Assembly: GCA_964468125.1 (NCBI GenBank)
Contig: CAYXVF010000018.1
Coordinates: 1 to 64,000, forward strand
Reading direction: 5' to 3'
Source of the DNA: CAYXVF01 sp964468125
Lineage (GTDB): Bacteria > Myxococcota > XYA12-FULL-58-9 > CAYXVF01
DNA: 64,000 nucleotides
In this document: in pieces, positions 32,834 through 42,079 of the stretch
Layout: each line of letters begins with the position of its first letter
Numbering within the stretch: the stretch's first letter is position 1
Made by a program: the position numbers and the translations under genes
Notes under the pieces: model-generated
What the model saw: the letters and a program-made list of their open reading frames with translations, nothing else
What the model was told of the DNA's origin: nothing
Database searches by the model: none

Positions 32834-35800
32834 ATGAATCGAACGCGAGCAGCCGGGCGTCATTCGTGGCTCATGGTCGTGATGATGGCGCCGTTTCTCA
32901 CGGCGTTTGGGCCCGAGGGGTTTGATGAGGCGGAGAAGAAAGACGATCTCATCGCGAAGTTGTCGAGCGACCTGAACAAGGTCGATCACTCGATCACGGT
33001 AACGAAGGATCTGATTCAGCGAAGCCCGGACGCGCCGTACCTCGCCGATCTCTACTTCCGCTTGGCCGAGCTCTATGTCGAGAAATCGCGATACACCTTC
33101 GCGCGGATCATGGAGCAGCAAACCGCCGGGGAGCGGGTGCTCTCCGGTGAGCAGTCGCTCGAAGTCACGCTGAACAAGAAGCTCGCCATCGAAACCTACG
33201 ACAAGGTCTTGAATTCCTTCCCGGAGTACGAGAACAACGACCAGATCCGCTTCTTCAAGGCCCACGAGTTCCGCGAGCTCGGTCAATGGGAGGAGATGCT
33301 CAAGCAGTATCGAGAGCTGATCGAGAAATACCCGCAGAGCCCTTGGGCGATCGAAGCACGATTGATCATCGGCGACTACTACTTCGACAAGAACGAATTC
33401 GAGCCCGCGGAAGAGCAGTATCAGGCGATTCTCAAGGAGCCTGAGAGCCACATTCACGACATGGCTCGCTATAAGGTCGGCTGGATTCGGATCAACGAAG
33501 AGAAATGGAAGGACGCGCTTCGGCTCTTTCGAGACGCGGTCGCCTCGAAGCGCAAAGAACGCAAGGCTGCCGTGGGAGACGCGAGCGGCATCGACGTCAA
33601 GCGCGAGGCAATGCTCGCCATGACCTGGCCCTATTCGGAGATCGCAAAGCCGAAAGACGCGCCCCAGTTCTTTCGAGATCTCGCGGACAGCAAGACGGTT
33701 TACACGACCGCACTCAAAAAGCTCGCAAATCGCTACTGGATCAAAACCCAGTATCCGGCGGCGGCGACCCTCTATCGTGAAATCGTGAAGTACTCGTCGG
33801 ACATTGGTGAGAACATCGAGTACATCCAGCGGATCTACGAGTCCGTTCGCAACATGTCGGAACGCAATCCGGCCCGCTACGCGAACGCGGCCGACGACGT
33901 GGACGCGATCGTCGCCAACGTGGCTCGTTTCCAGAACCACATCACCTTCTCTGAGGAGGACAAAGGGCGCCTCATCAAGGACTTCGAGATCCGTGCGCGA
34001 GACTTGGCGACCCGCCTTCAGCTCGACGCTCAGAAGCGCAAGGACACCAAGAGTCTTCGCACCGCTGCGGAAGCCTACCGCAAGTATTTGTCGCTCTTCC
34101 GTGAGGGAGAGGATGTGCAGAAAATGATGAACAACCGGGCCGAGTCCCTGTTCATCGCGAAAGATTTTCTAGACGCGGGCGCGCAGTACGAAGAGATCGC
34201 GAAGGACATGGAAGACAGCCCGGAGCGGCGAGATATTCTCTACAGCTCGATACAGGCGTACTTTGAAGCGATCTCCGAAGACACGGACTACCGTCGCCAG
34301 CATCCGAGCAAGCCGGGAATTCTGAATAAGCTCGAGCTCCTGAAAGCGCGTGAGGGCCTGAAGCAGCTCGGCGCCTACTACGTCAAGGTGTGGCCGAAGA
34401 GCGACAAGGCGGCGAACGTGAAGTTCAATGTGGCTCGCATGTACTACGAGCAAGGCGAATACGTGCGTGCCGCGGAGTTGTTCAAGGCCTTCATCGAAGC
34501 GCACCCGACCCATCCGGACGTAGCCATCGCCGGAAACCTGGCGCTCGACGGCCTCAACAAGATGGACGACTACGAGGGCTTGGCAAAGCTCGCTCAGGCC
34601 TTCGTGAACAACAACAACATCCAGGACACTCGCTTCAAGAACGAGGTCAAGCAGCTGGCGGACGCGGCCCGTCGCCGTCAGGTCGAATTTAAGGTCTTGG
34701 AGACCTCCGGCGAAGACTTCAGCCAGACCATGCTCGGGGAGTGGGAGAAGAACAAAGGCACCGAGCAGGGCGAAGAGTTTCTCTACACCGCGTTCGTCAA
34801 ATACAAAGGCGAAGGCAACGTCGAAGGGGTATTCGAGTTTGGCGGTCGGATGATGGGCGCCTACCCTGACAGCGAGCGCAACGTCGACGTCCTTCAAACG
34901 ATGGGCAAGTTTGCCCTCGATTCCGCGTTCTACGAGCGGGCCGCCTTCTACCTCCAGGAATACTACAAACGCTTTCCGAAGCGGCCCGATGCGGCTGAGC
35001 TCCTCACGAGCGCGGCGAACATCTATTTCTACCTCGGTGACTACGAGAAGGCGGCAAAGACGTTCCGGACCGTACGCATCGTGGGCAAGCGCGAGCAGGT
35101 CAAGGAAGCCAATCAGCGGCTGATGCAGATCTACGGGGAATCCGAGGACTGGGAACAGCTCGCCCGCGTGTCCCAGACGGCCCTGGAGTTCAGCCGGAAC
35201 TGGCTGGGGGCTTCCTTTCATCTCGGGTTGGCCTACTCGAAGCAGGGCAAGGACGAGCTCGCGCTCCGCGAGCTTCAGCGCGCAGCGAGCATGAGTCCGG
35301 ACGGGAGCGACTTTGACCAGGCCGCACAGGCACGGTCGCTCTTCGAGCTCGGACGCTTGGCGCAGAAATCCTACGACGCGCTGCAGTTGGCGCCGGACTC
35401 GGACCTGCAACAGGTACTCGGCACGAAGCAGCAGTACCTGGCCGAGATCTCGGACGTCTACACCCGTGCGATCAACACCGGCCGTGGAAAATGGGTCATC
35501 GCGTCGGCCCACGGTCTGGCGCGCCTCAATCTCGGCTTCGCCGAATTTCTGAAGAACGCACCTGTTCCCGACGGCGTGAACCCGCAGGAATATCGGCAAG
35601 CGCTGGCAGCCGAGGCGGCGCCCTTCGAGGGCAACGCAAAGGAGCTGATGAAGGTCTGCGGTCAGAAGTCGAAGGAGCTGAAAATCTTCAGCGCCTATGC
35701 CACCGCCTGCCTCACGGCGAGCTTCGACAGCGTGATCGAGACGGCCCGACGTGCGCGCAGCTCCGCACAGGGGGGCGATGCCTATCAGAATCAGCTTCTC

Positions 35801-36214
35801 GCCATTCGCAAAGAGCTCGCGAAGAAGCCAAACAGCATCGAGAAGCTCGAAGAGATGGCCAAGCTTTCGATGTCGGTGGGAGACTATCACCTGGCCCTCC
35901 TCGCCCTGCAGAAGGCGGAGGAGCTCGACCCTCGTCGCGCGCAGACCCAGAATCTGATGGGTGTCGTTCAGTGGCAGCTCGGCGAGCCGCAAGACGCCTA
36001 TGACCATCTGACGAACGCCTACAAGCGCCGTGAGCCAGCCGCGGCGGCAAACCTCGCCGCGCTCTTCGCCGAGTACGGATATGAAACGGAATCGCGCGCG
36101 TTTCTCGGACGCGCCGGTGATTTGAATACGGCAAATCTCTCTTCGCCGGAGTATCACCCTGCGGTGAATCGACTTCGGGAGGGAACTCTCACGACCGCAG
36201 GAGGTGATTCATGA
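32834..36214 (+). CDS. Giant periplasmic TPR protein, AgmU/GltD-like
   Basis: This protein has about 1126 residues from ATG 32834 (MNRTRAAGRHSWLMVVMMAP), behind GAGG. A GTG at 32822 is possible. A signal peptide is followed by at least a dozen TPR-type helical repeats across the full length, e.g. LADLYFRLAELYVEKSRYTF, FFKAHEFRELGQWEEMLKQY, PQSPWAIEARLIIGDYYFDK and, near the end, LSMSVGDYHLALLALQKAEE. AgmU (GltD) of Myxococcus is a periplasmic TPR protein of about 1200 residues required for gliding. The size, repeat content and place in this cluster agree, but TPR proteins are common and similarity is only by character. Confidence 0.6.
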   Translation: MNRTRAAGRHSWLMVVMMAPFLTAFGPEGFDEAEKKDDLIAKLSSDLNKVDHSITVTKDLIQRSPDAPYLADLYFRLAELYVEKSRYTFARIMEQQTAGERVLSGEQSLEVTLNKKLAIETYDKVLNSFPEYENNDQIRFFKAHEFRELGQWEEMLKQYRELIEKYPQSPWAIEARLIIGDYYFDKNEFEPAEEQYQAILKEPESHIHDMARYKVGWIRINEEKWKDALRLFRDAVASKRKERKAAVGDASGIDVKREAMLAMTWPYSEIAKPKDAPQFFRDLADSKTVYTTALKKLANRYWIKTQYPAAATLYREIVKYSSDIGENIEYIQRIYESVRNMSERNPARYANAADDVDAIVANVARFQNHITFSEEDKGRLIKDFEIRARDLATRLQLDAQKRKDTKSLRTAAEAYRKYLSLFREGEDVQKMMNNRAESLFIAKDFLDAGAQYEEIAKDMEDSPERRDILYSSIQAYFEAISEDTDYRRQHPSKPGILNKLELLKAREGLKQLGAYYVKVWPKSDKAANVKFNVARMYYEQGEYVRAAELFKAFIEAHPTHPDVAIAGNLALDGLNKMDDYEGLAKLAQAFVNNNNIQDTRFKNEVKQLADAARRRQVEFKVLETSGEDFSQTMLGEWEKNKGTEQGEEFLYTAFVKYKGEGNVEGVFEFGGRMMGAYPDSERNVDVLQTMGKFALDSAFYERAAFYLQEYYKRFPKRPDAAELLTSAANIYFYLGDYEKAAKTFRTVRIVGKREQVKEANQRLMQIYGESEDWEQLARVSQTALEFSRNWLGASFHLGLAYSKQGKDELALRELQRAASMSPDGSDFDQAAQARSLFELGRLAQKSYDALQLAPDSDLQQVLGTKQQYLAEISDVYTRAINTGRGKWVIASAHGLARLNLGFAEFLKNAPVPDGVNPQEYRQALAAEAAPFEGNAKELMKVCGQKSKELKIFSAYATACLTASFDSVIETARRARSSAQGGDAYQNQLLAIRKELAKKPNSIEKLEEMAKLSMSVGDYHLALLALQKAEELDPRRAQTQNLMGVVQWQLGEPQDAYDHLTNAYKRREPAAAANLAALFAEYGYETESRAFLGRAGDLNTANLSSPEYHPAVNRLREGTLTTAGGDS

Positions 36215-36870
36215 GATGTGCCTCGATCGCGCTGGTCTCGCTTCTGGTCTCTGCTTGCGGTGGCCTCGGGTATCAAGTCGACCGCGACCTTCTCAACGAG
36301 GTCAGCGTGGAGAATAAGCTGACGCTCTTCGATGCGGAAAACGATGTGTCGATCGCCCTCGATGAGCGCGAGCAGATCCGGCGGGAGATCCAGCTCGTGA
36401 AGCAGGAAATCGAGGATACGGAAAAGCAGATCGAGGAAGCTCGGGAGGATGCGGACCGAGCCGCCGACAAGGGCGACGCAGAACGCGAGCAGGTCGCTGT
36501 AATGGCCGAGGAGGTCTTCTACCTCAAGAAGGACTTCCTAAAAGAGCAGATCGGTCTACTGCGGGAACGGCTCTCTGTGCAGGAATCTTATATCTATGTC
36601 GCATTCGCCAAGTACGAGCTCGCAAAGGCCAAGCTGGTCAAGAAGAACAACGTGCGCGGCGCTCAAGACATCGACATCGAGGACTTTGAAGAGCAGGTCG
36701 ATGAGTACGTCCTTAAGGCGAGAGACATGAATCAGGACTTCGCCGAGTATGAGCAGGAGGTCGAGCAGGTGAAGCAGGCTTGGCTGACGCGCCGCGAGGA
36801 GCTGCAGAAAGCCAGCGGCGGTGGCTTGGGGAGTCCTTGGGCGGAAGACAGCGCGCTTTGGGGATTCTGA
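36211..36870 (+). CDS. Coiled-coil lipoprotein
   Basis: This 219-residue protein starts at ATG 36211, overlapping the previous stop. MRCASIALVSLLVSACGG has a lipobox cysteine at about 16. Residues 45-160 form a long coiled coil (EQIRREIQLVKQEIEDTEKQ, QIEEAREDADRAADKGDAER, VFYLKKDFLKEQIGLLRERL) with a second helix pair after it (VDEYVLKARDMNQDFAEYEQ). The C-terminus ends WAEDSALWGF. I recognise no named family. In this cluster it may act as a periplasmic strut between the large TPR proteins. Confidence 0.6.
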   Translation: MRCASIALVSLLVSACGGLGYQVDRDLLNEVSVENKLTLFDAENDVSIALDEREQIRREIQLVKQEIEDTEKQIEEAREDADRAADKGDAEREQVAVMAEEVFYLKKDFLKEQIGLLRERLSVQESYIYVAFAKYELAKAKLVKKNNVRGAQDIDIEDFEEQVDEYVLKARDMNQDFAEYEQEVEQVKQAWLTRREELQKASGGGLGSPWAEDSALWGF

Positions 36871-36987
36871 TCGCCTGCGCCGCGATGGTCCCTGATTTTC
36901 GTCTCCCTGGGCCGGGCGATGACGTAGAGGTGACGAGATGGTAAGGAGAAGTCAGGGGATGAGTCCTCCGGGCACAGGGGGTTTTCG

Positions 36988-38958
36988 ATGATCGACGCTC
37001 GGCAGGTGGGCCCGTTGCTCGCAGCGGTGCTCGCAATCACGTTTTCCACCGCGACCTTTGCGCAGTCCGACGCGCCGGACGGGGTTCCGCCGGAACGCCT
37101 CAAGTTCAGCAACCCCAAAGGGATCATTCGAAAGTACGAGCGACTCGCCCGGCAAAACCCGGAGGACGCGCAGGCGATCTATATTCTCGGATTGGCCTAT
37201 TTTAAGGCGGGGAACCTCGAAAAGTCGGAGGAGTTCTTTGCGCAGTGCACGAAGCTCACTCCAAATGATGATGATGCGCACTACGCTTTAGGGCTGGTGC
37301 GCCGCCGCATGAAGAACTACGCGGGCGCGATAGCGGCCTTCAACGCGGCGATTGCCGTGAACGAAGACGCACCGGAGGTTCACTTCGACATCGGCTTGAC
37401 CCACTTGGAGCGGAGCAAATGGCCTGCGGCGATCGACGCGTTTAGGGCGGCGCTGCAGCTGCGGCCCACTTTTGCTGCAGCCCACTTCAATCTCGGAGTG
37501 GCGTTGGAGAAGAATGGCCAGTTCGAGGTCGCGATCAACGAATACAATCGGACCCTCGAGCTCGACAAAGACTTCGTGCCGGCGCTCATCAATTTGGGCA
37601 AGGCCTACGCCGAGCGCGGCTTCAACGACAAGGCGATCTCGACGTTCAAGCGGGCCGCGCAGATCGACGAGAAAGAAGGCGACGCCTACTACAATATCGG
37701 TGTCATCTACCAGCGACGAAAAGAGTTCACGAAGGCGATCGAGCAGTACGAGCTCGCGGTAAAGGCGGACCCGCGCCACCCGGAGGCGCACAACAATCTC
37801 GGAGTCATTTACGACAAGCTCGGCGACCAGAAGAATCGCATCAAACACTTTCGAGCGGCGGTACGCGCCAAACCTGATTTTGCCGACGCGCACTTCAACC
37901 TGGGGCTCGCTTATTACAAAGAAGGCAAGTTCGATGACGCCAAGCGCAGCTTTGATGACGTCATCAGCATCAAGCCCGATCACTCGGACGCTCAGTTACA
38001 CATCGGAGAGATCTACTACCAGCAGGGGCGCGTAAAGGATGCGCTGCGTGCGTACAAGAAGGCGCTCAACGACGCCCCAGAAAGCTCGGACATTCATCGC
38101 AAGATGGGGCGTGCGCACTTTGATGACGGCAAGTACGACGAGGCGATCAAGGAATTCAACACGGTCATCAACATGGAGGGGGACGACCCAAAGACCCTCG
38201 CAATGCTCGGCCGCGCCTACGCCGCCAAGCGTGATTGGGGGCAGGCCATGCGTTCCTACGAGCGCGCCCTCGAAATGGACGAAGAGGACGCGAAGATTCG
38301 GGTGGAGTTTGCCAACGCTTTACTCGAGCTCAATTACTCGAAGCGCGCGGTAGAGGAGATGAAGAAGGCCACCCAACTGGCGCCGAACAAGGCCGAGGCT
38401 TGGGTTGGCCTCGGTTCCATCAACCTGCGCCAGGGCAAGCTCGGCGACGCGGAGTCGAACTTCAAAAAAGCCGTCGAGCTCGCCCCGGACTACCCGAACG
38501 GATACGTCGGGCTCGCCGGGGTACTCGGAGCGCGCAACGACACGAAAGGGCAGATCGAAAACCTGAAGAAGGCGCTCGCGATCGACCCGAAGAGCGCTGA
38601 AGCGCACATGGAGCTCGGTCTCGCGCTCTACACCGAGAAGAAGGCGCGTGACGCGATCCGGCGGCTCCAGCGCGCTCTCGAGCTGGACCCAGACCTCGCA
38701 AAAGCGGCATACTATCTCGGATTTGCGTACTTCAACCAACGCGACGAAGGGAACGCTGTGGAAGCCTTTGAGCAGGCAGCCACGATCGACCCGGACTATG
38801 CCGAGGCTCACTACCAGCTCGGCCAAATCTACGAGAAGCAGGGAAAGAAGGACCAGGCGATCGCTGCCTACCGGGCGGCCGTGAAGGCCAAATCCGACTA
38901 CACCGACGCCGTTCTCGCCTTGAAGAAAATCGCACCGGACACCTCGGCACCCAAATGA
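36988..38958 (+). CDS. Periplasmic TPR-array protein, AglT/GltE-like
   Basis: This 656-residue protein starts at ATG 36988 (MIDARQVGPLLAAVLAITFS) with a signal peptide ending at TFAQ. Beyond residue 50 it is nearly all canonical TPR units with the W/L-G-Y-A-F-A-P pattern: AQAIYILGLAYFKAGNLEKS, PEVHFDIGLTHLERSKWPAA, AAHFNLGVALEKNGQFEVAI, DAYYNIGVIYQRRKEFTKAI and so on, about 16 repeats ending DYTDAVLALKKIAP. AglT (GltE) of Myxococcus is a TPR lipoprotein in the same machinery, though here no lipobox is seen. It is the last TPR gene of the cluster, 117 bases after the coiled-coil gene. Confidence 0.6.
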   Translation: MIDARQVGPLLAAVLAITFSTATFAQSDAPDGVPPERLKFSNPKGIIRKYERLARQNPEDAQAIYILGLAYFKAGNLEKSEEFFAQCTKLTPNDDDAHYALGLVRRRMKNYAGAIAAFNAAIAVNEDAPEVHFDIGLTHLERSKWPAAIDAFRAALQLRPTFAAAHFNLGVALEKNGQFEVAINEYNRTLELDKDFVPALINLGKAYAERGFNDKAISTFKRAAQIDEKEGDAYYNIGVIYQRRKEFTKAIEQYELAVKADPRHPEAHNNLGVIYDKLGDQKNRIKHFRAAVRAKPDFADAHFNLGLAYYKEGKFDDAKRSFDDVISIKPDHSDAQLHIGEIYYQQGRVKDALRAYKKALNDAPESSDIHRKMGRAHFDDGKYDEAIKEFNTVINMEGDDPKTLAMLGRAYAAKRDWGQAMRSYERALEMDEEDAKIRVEFANALLELNYSKRAVEEMKKATQLAPNKAEAWVGLGSINLRQGKLGDAESNFKKAVELAPDYPNGYVGLAGVLGARNDTKGQIENLKKALAIDPKSAEAHMELGLALYTEKKARDAIRRLQRALELDPDLAKAAYYLGFAYFNQRDEGNAVEAFEQAATIDPDYAEAHYQLGQIYEKQGKKDQAIAAYRAAVKAKSDYTDAVLALKKIAPDTSAPK

Positions 38959-38991
38959 GTGACGGGCTCGCATCGAGCCTCGAGCGGAACT

Positions 38992-39624
38992 ATGAGCGAA
39001 AACGACAACGTTGACCGCCGCCGGTTCCTCCTCTTCATGGGAGGAGGCGTGGTCGCTGCCGGGGGCGCGGTTGCGCTCTATCTAGAGAACCGTGAGAAGG
39101 CACCCTCAGTCGATGTGACCGTGGTGCCTCTAGAGGAACGCGCGAAGCCCCTCGGCTCGGACCTCGTGGTGGAGCGCAACGCGGTTCTACCCTTGCAGCA
39201 CGTCGCGACGCTGACCGCAGTGATGGAGACGATTTATCCGAGCGGCCCAGAAGGTCCGGGCGCAGTCGACGTTGGTGCCTTCGACTACGTGATCGAACAG
39301 CTCCGGCGGCGCGACATGCAGGGGGCGCGTCGTATTCTGATGCGCGGCGCGGCGCAGGCGAACCGCGTGTCGGTCACTCGCCACAACGCGGGTTTTCTGA
39401 ACTGCGATGCGGACCAGCGGCACGACGTCCTGCAGGCGATGTACGACGGCGAGGGTGCGCGCGGAGCCTTCATTCCACGCGAATTCGTTCAGTTCATGGT
39501 GGCGCTGACACTCGAGGGCATGTTCACGCACCCGGTCTACGGCGGCAACCGCGACGGGGCGGGCTGGAATCTCATTGGTTACGACGGGGCGTGTACCGCT
39601 CCCACCTTGAAGGCGCCCCTGTGA
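38992..39624 (+). CDS. Tat-exported gluconate 2-dehydrogenase subunit 3-type protein
   Basis: This 210-residue protein starts at ATG 38992. DNVDRRRFLLFMGGGVVAAG is a twin-arginine signal. The mature part has LQHVATLTAVMETIYPSGPE, EGPGAVDVGAFDYVIEQLRR and DQRHDVLQAMYDGE, and ends with PREFVQFMVALTLEGMFTHP plus GWNLIGYDG, which is the pattern of the small subunit (subunit III) of membrane-bound gluconate/sorbitol dehydrogenases. The next gene encodes a GMC flavoprotein, as in those dehydrogenases, and its GTG start overlaps this stop. I infer a co-exported partner. No haem c subunit is present. Confidence 0.78.
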   Translation: MSENDNVDRRRFLLFMGGGVVAAGGAVALYLENREKAPSVDVTVVPLEERAKPLGSDLVVERNAVLPLQHVATLTAVMETIYPSGPEGPGAVDVGAFDYVIEQLRRRDMQGARRILMRGAAQANRVSVTRHNAGFLNCDADQRHDVLQAMYDGEGARGAFIPREFVQFMVALTLEGMFTHPVYGGNRDGAGWNLIGYDGACTAPTLKAPL

Positions 39625-41282
39625 GCACGATTGAAACGGACGTGGTGGTCGTTGGTAGCGGCGCAGGAGGCGCACCGCTCGCGCTCACCTTGGCGCGCGC
39701 CGGGGTCAACGTCGTGATCCTCGAGCGTGGGCGCTGGTACAAGAAGGAGGATTTCCACTACGACGAGCTCGGTGTGGCGCGTCGCAACTTCCTCGTTCCC
39801 TCGGCGCGAACGGACCCGCACATCGTGCTCGAAACGGGGCGAGAGCCCGCTCGCACGAACGAGGGCTGGATCGCCATCTGCGTTGGCGGGGGCACAGTTC
39901 ACTGGAGCGGCTTCGCCTATCGCTTTCGCCCGGAGGACTTCCAGATCCGTGACATTCTCGGGCCCATCACGGGCGCCAACCACGCGAACTGGCCGATCAC
40001 CTACGATGAGCTCGAGCCGTACTACGCGATGGTCGACCGGGAGGTTGGCATTACGGGGCCGGACGATGAGGGTGACCAGGTCGGGCCGCGCTCGAGCGGT
40101 TACCCTCTTCCTCCGGTGGTGACCCATCCTGCCGGTACGCTGCTCGACGAGGCAGCAAAAAAGCTCGGCGCGCGCTGCACGATCACGCCGCGGGCGGTGC
40201 TGAGTCAGCCTTATCAGGGGCGCGAGGCCTGTCGCTACCACGACGTGTGCGGCAGCTTTGGCTGCAACGTCGGGGCCAAGGGCAGCACGATGGAGGCCCT
40301 GATTCCGAAGGCCGTCCAGACCGGCAAGTGCAAGGTCATCGCCGGCGCGCGTGCCCATCAGATCGAGACGGATGCCACGGGAAAGGCGACTGGCGTCGTC
40401 TACCGCGACTTCAACGACATCGACCATCGCGTCAAGGCGCGTGTCGTGGTCGTCGCGGCCTCGGCGGTCGAGACGGTCCGCCTGCTCCTGATGTCTTCGA
40501 GCGAGGCGCATCCCGGTGGCATCGGCAACGCAGATGGTCAGCTGGGTCGCAATTTCATGTTCTCGACCCTGTCCAAAGCGCATGGATCGTTCGATTACAC
40601 GAAGAACGAGAAGTGGCGAGAGGTCTTTGCGCCGAAGGCGCCGTTCCTCGGCCGTTCGACGGCATCGTTTTATATGCCTCGTGACGAGAAGGCAGGTGTG
40701 ATCAAGGGGGGAGGCTTGGGCTTTCTCTTTCCGGCGGGTGGGCCCGTCTTTCAGAGCGAAATCGTCGCAGAGAAGGGGGAGGGGCTCACCTTTGGAAAGG
40801 CCCTCAAGGAGCGTCTCGCCCACTACTGGACCGAACAGCGTCAGATCGACTGCGAGACGTTTGGCGAGTACCTGCCAAACGATGGCACCCGCGTGGATTT
40901 GGATCCAACGATCGCCGACGAGCTCGGTTTTCCCGCCGCACGGATCCTGATCGACCGGCACCCGCAGGACCTGGTCGTTTCCGAGTACCTGGGTCAGCGC
41001 GGCGCCGAGCTCTTGGACGCCGCCGGCGCTCAGGAGGTCTGGATCTCGAACCTGGGGGGAAGCACCAAGCATCTCCCGATGGGCGGCTGTCGAATGGGTA
41101 ATGACCCAGAGAGCAGCTACGTCGACCGGAGCTGCCGTGTGCACGGTGCACCGAACGTCTTCGTCTCCGATGGGTCGGTGTTCCCGTCCTCTGGCGGTTG
41201 GCCTCCGACGATGACGATCATGGCGAACTCCTTCCGCGTCGGGGAGGCGATCACCCAGGCGCTCGAGCGCAAAGACCTCTAA
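39621..41282 (+). CDS. GMC-family FAD-dependent oxidoreductase
   Basis: This protein has about 553 residues from GTG 39621, overlapping the stop of the upstream gene and behind GAAGG. The FAD dinucleotide motif is TDVVVVGSGAGGAPLALTLA with ERGRWY after it. ICVGGGTVHWSGFAYRFRPE is the second GMC signature. A four-cysteine stretch (CRYHDVCGSFGCNVGAKGST) fits the iron-sulfur-like insert of gluconate dehydrogenase large subunits. The C-terminal catalytic region includes HLPMGGCRMGND, VHGAPNVFVSDGSVFPSSGG and WPPTMTIMANS. It has no signal of its own and probably rides through Tat with the small subunit. The sugar or alcohol substrate is unknown. Confidence 0.85.
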   Translation: MSTIETDVVVVGSGAGGAPLALTLARAGVNVVILERGRWYKKEDFHYDELGVARRNFLVPSARTDPHIVLETGREPARTNEGWIAICVGGGTVHWSGFAYRFRPEDFQIRDILGPITGANHANWPITYDELEPYYAMVDREVGITGPDDEGDQVGPRSSGYPLPPVVTHPAGTLLDEAAKKLGARCTITPRAVLSQPYQGREACRYHDVCGSFGCNVGAKGSTMEALIPKAVQTGKCKVIAGARAHQIETDATGKATGVVYRDFNDIDHRVKARVVVVAASAVETVRLLLMSSSEAHPGGIGNADGQLGRNFMFSTLSKAHGSFDYTKNEKWREVFAPKAPFLGRSTASFYMPRDEKAGVIKGGGLGFLFPAGGPVFQSEIVAEKGEGLTFGKALKERLAHYWTEQRQIDCETFGEYLPNDGTRVDLDPTIADELGFPAARILIDRHPQDLVVSEYLGQRGAELLDAAGAQEVWISNLGGSTKHLPMGGCRMGNDPESSYVDRSCRVHGAPNVFVSDGSVFPSSGGWPPTMTIMANSFRVGEAITQALERKDL

Positions 41283-41285
41283 CGG

Positions 41286-41933
41286 TCACTCGCTGTCTGG
41301 CACCGGCTCGAGCACCGATGCGTCAAAGGCGGGGAGGGGGATCAGGTCGACGTTGAAGTCACCGATGCCGTGAAACGACGTGCCGTCAGCGTTCTTCCGC
41401 GTGTAGGTGAACCAGCCCGCAGCACCGAGGTTCGTATTCTTGCCGCTCGCACTGTAGCCGAGCTGGAATGGATAGCTGCCGTTCGAGGGACGCAGCACGA
41501 AGCGGACTTCATCGCCTCGGTCGTTCTCCATCGCCGCTTCGCCGAAGTAGAAATAGAGCCAGCGCTCGACGATGGCGTCCGGCTGCGCCCCCCGGTCGAG
41601 CTCCCGTTTCGGGCCGCCCGTGCCGACCCCCGCATCGCCCTGACCGCGGTAGACGAGCGGCACGTTCACGACCCAGCGCTCGCCTGCGGACGGCCCGTCG
41701 CTCACCACCGCCGTGCCCCGAAGGGACGAATTCAGGCCATCCACCCGGAAAAAGGCGTCGTCCAGAAAGTGAAGGCGCACCTGCTTTTTTGAATCGCCGT
41801 CATCGAGGCCCTTGAACCAGATCGCGTGACCACCCGCGGCCCCGCCCACGGACGGGTCCGCCAAGGCAGCCTCCGCGCGAAACAGCAACGAGGGGTCGGA
41901 GGCGGTGACTGCGACGAAAGCGAGGATCCACAT
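41286..41933 (-). CDS. Hypothetical secreted protein
   Basis: This 215-residue protein begins MWILAFVAVTASDPSLLFRA, a weak signal peptide. The rest reads as a beta-rich domain with Gly-rich turns (VGGAAGGHAIWFKGLDDGDS, AFFRVDGLNSSLRGTAVVSD, WLYFYFGEAAMENDRGDEVR) ending ASVLEPVPDSE. I recognise no family. It is convergent with the GMC oxidoreductase gene, with 3 bases between the stops, and lies 146 bases from the lamin-tail-like gene, which is divergent. Confidence 0.5.
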   Translation of the reverse strand: MWILAFVAVTASDPSLLFRAEAALADPSVGGAAGGHAIWFKGLDDGDSKKQVRLHFLDDAFFRVDGLNSSLRGTAVVSDGPSAGERWVVNVPLVYRGQGDAGVGTGGPKRELDRGAQPDAIVERWLYFYFGEAAMENDRGDEVRFVLRPSNGSYPFQLGYSASGKNTNLGAAGWFTYTRKNADGTSFHGIGDFNVDLIPLPAFDASVLEPVPDSE

Positions 41934-42079
41934 GTGTCCTGCGAGTGTTCACCCGGCCGACGCCGGGAGCACGCCCAAAGATGTAAAAGTTCCCGGCGTT
42001 CACCGGTTGTTGAAGGGAAATGTGAGATATGGCTCAATCCGGCCTCCACCCGCACCGCCTGTCCTCACGAGGTCAAAGA

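Noticed and set aside
34169..36157. 662-residue minus-strand open frame opposite the giant TPR gene
   Set aside because: Leu/Arg/Val-rich translation without motifs; the plus-strand TPR repeats explain the codon bias.
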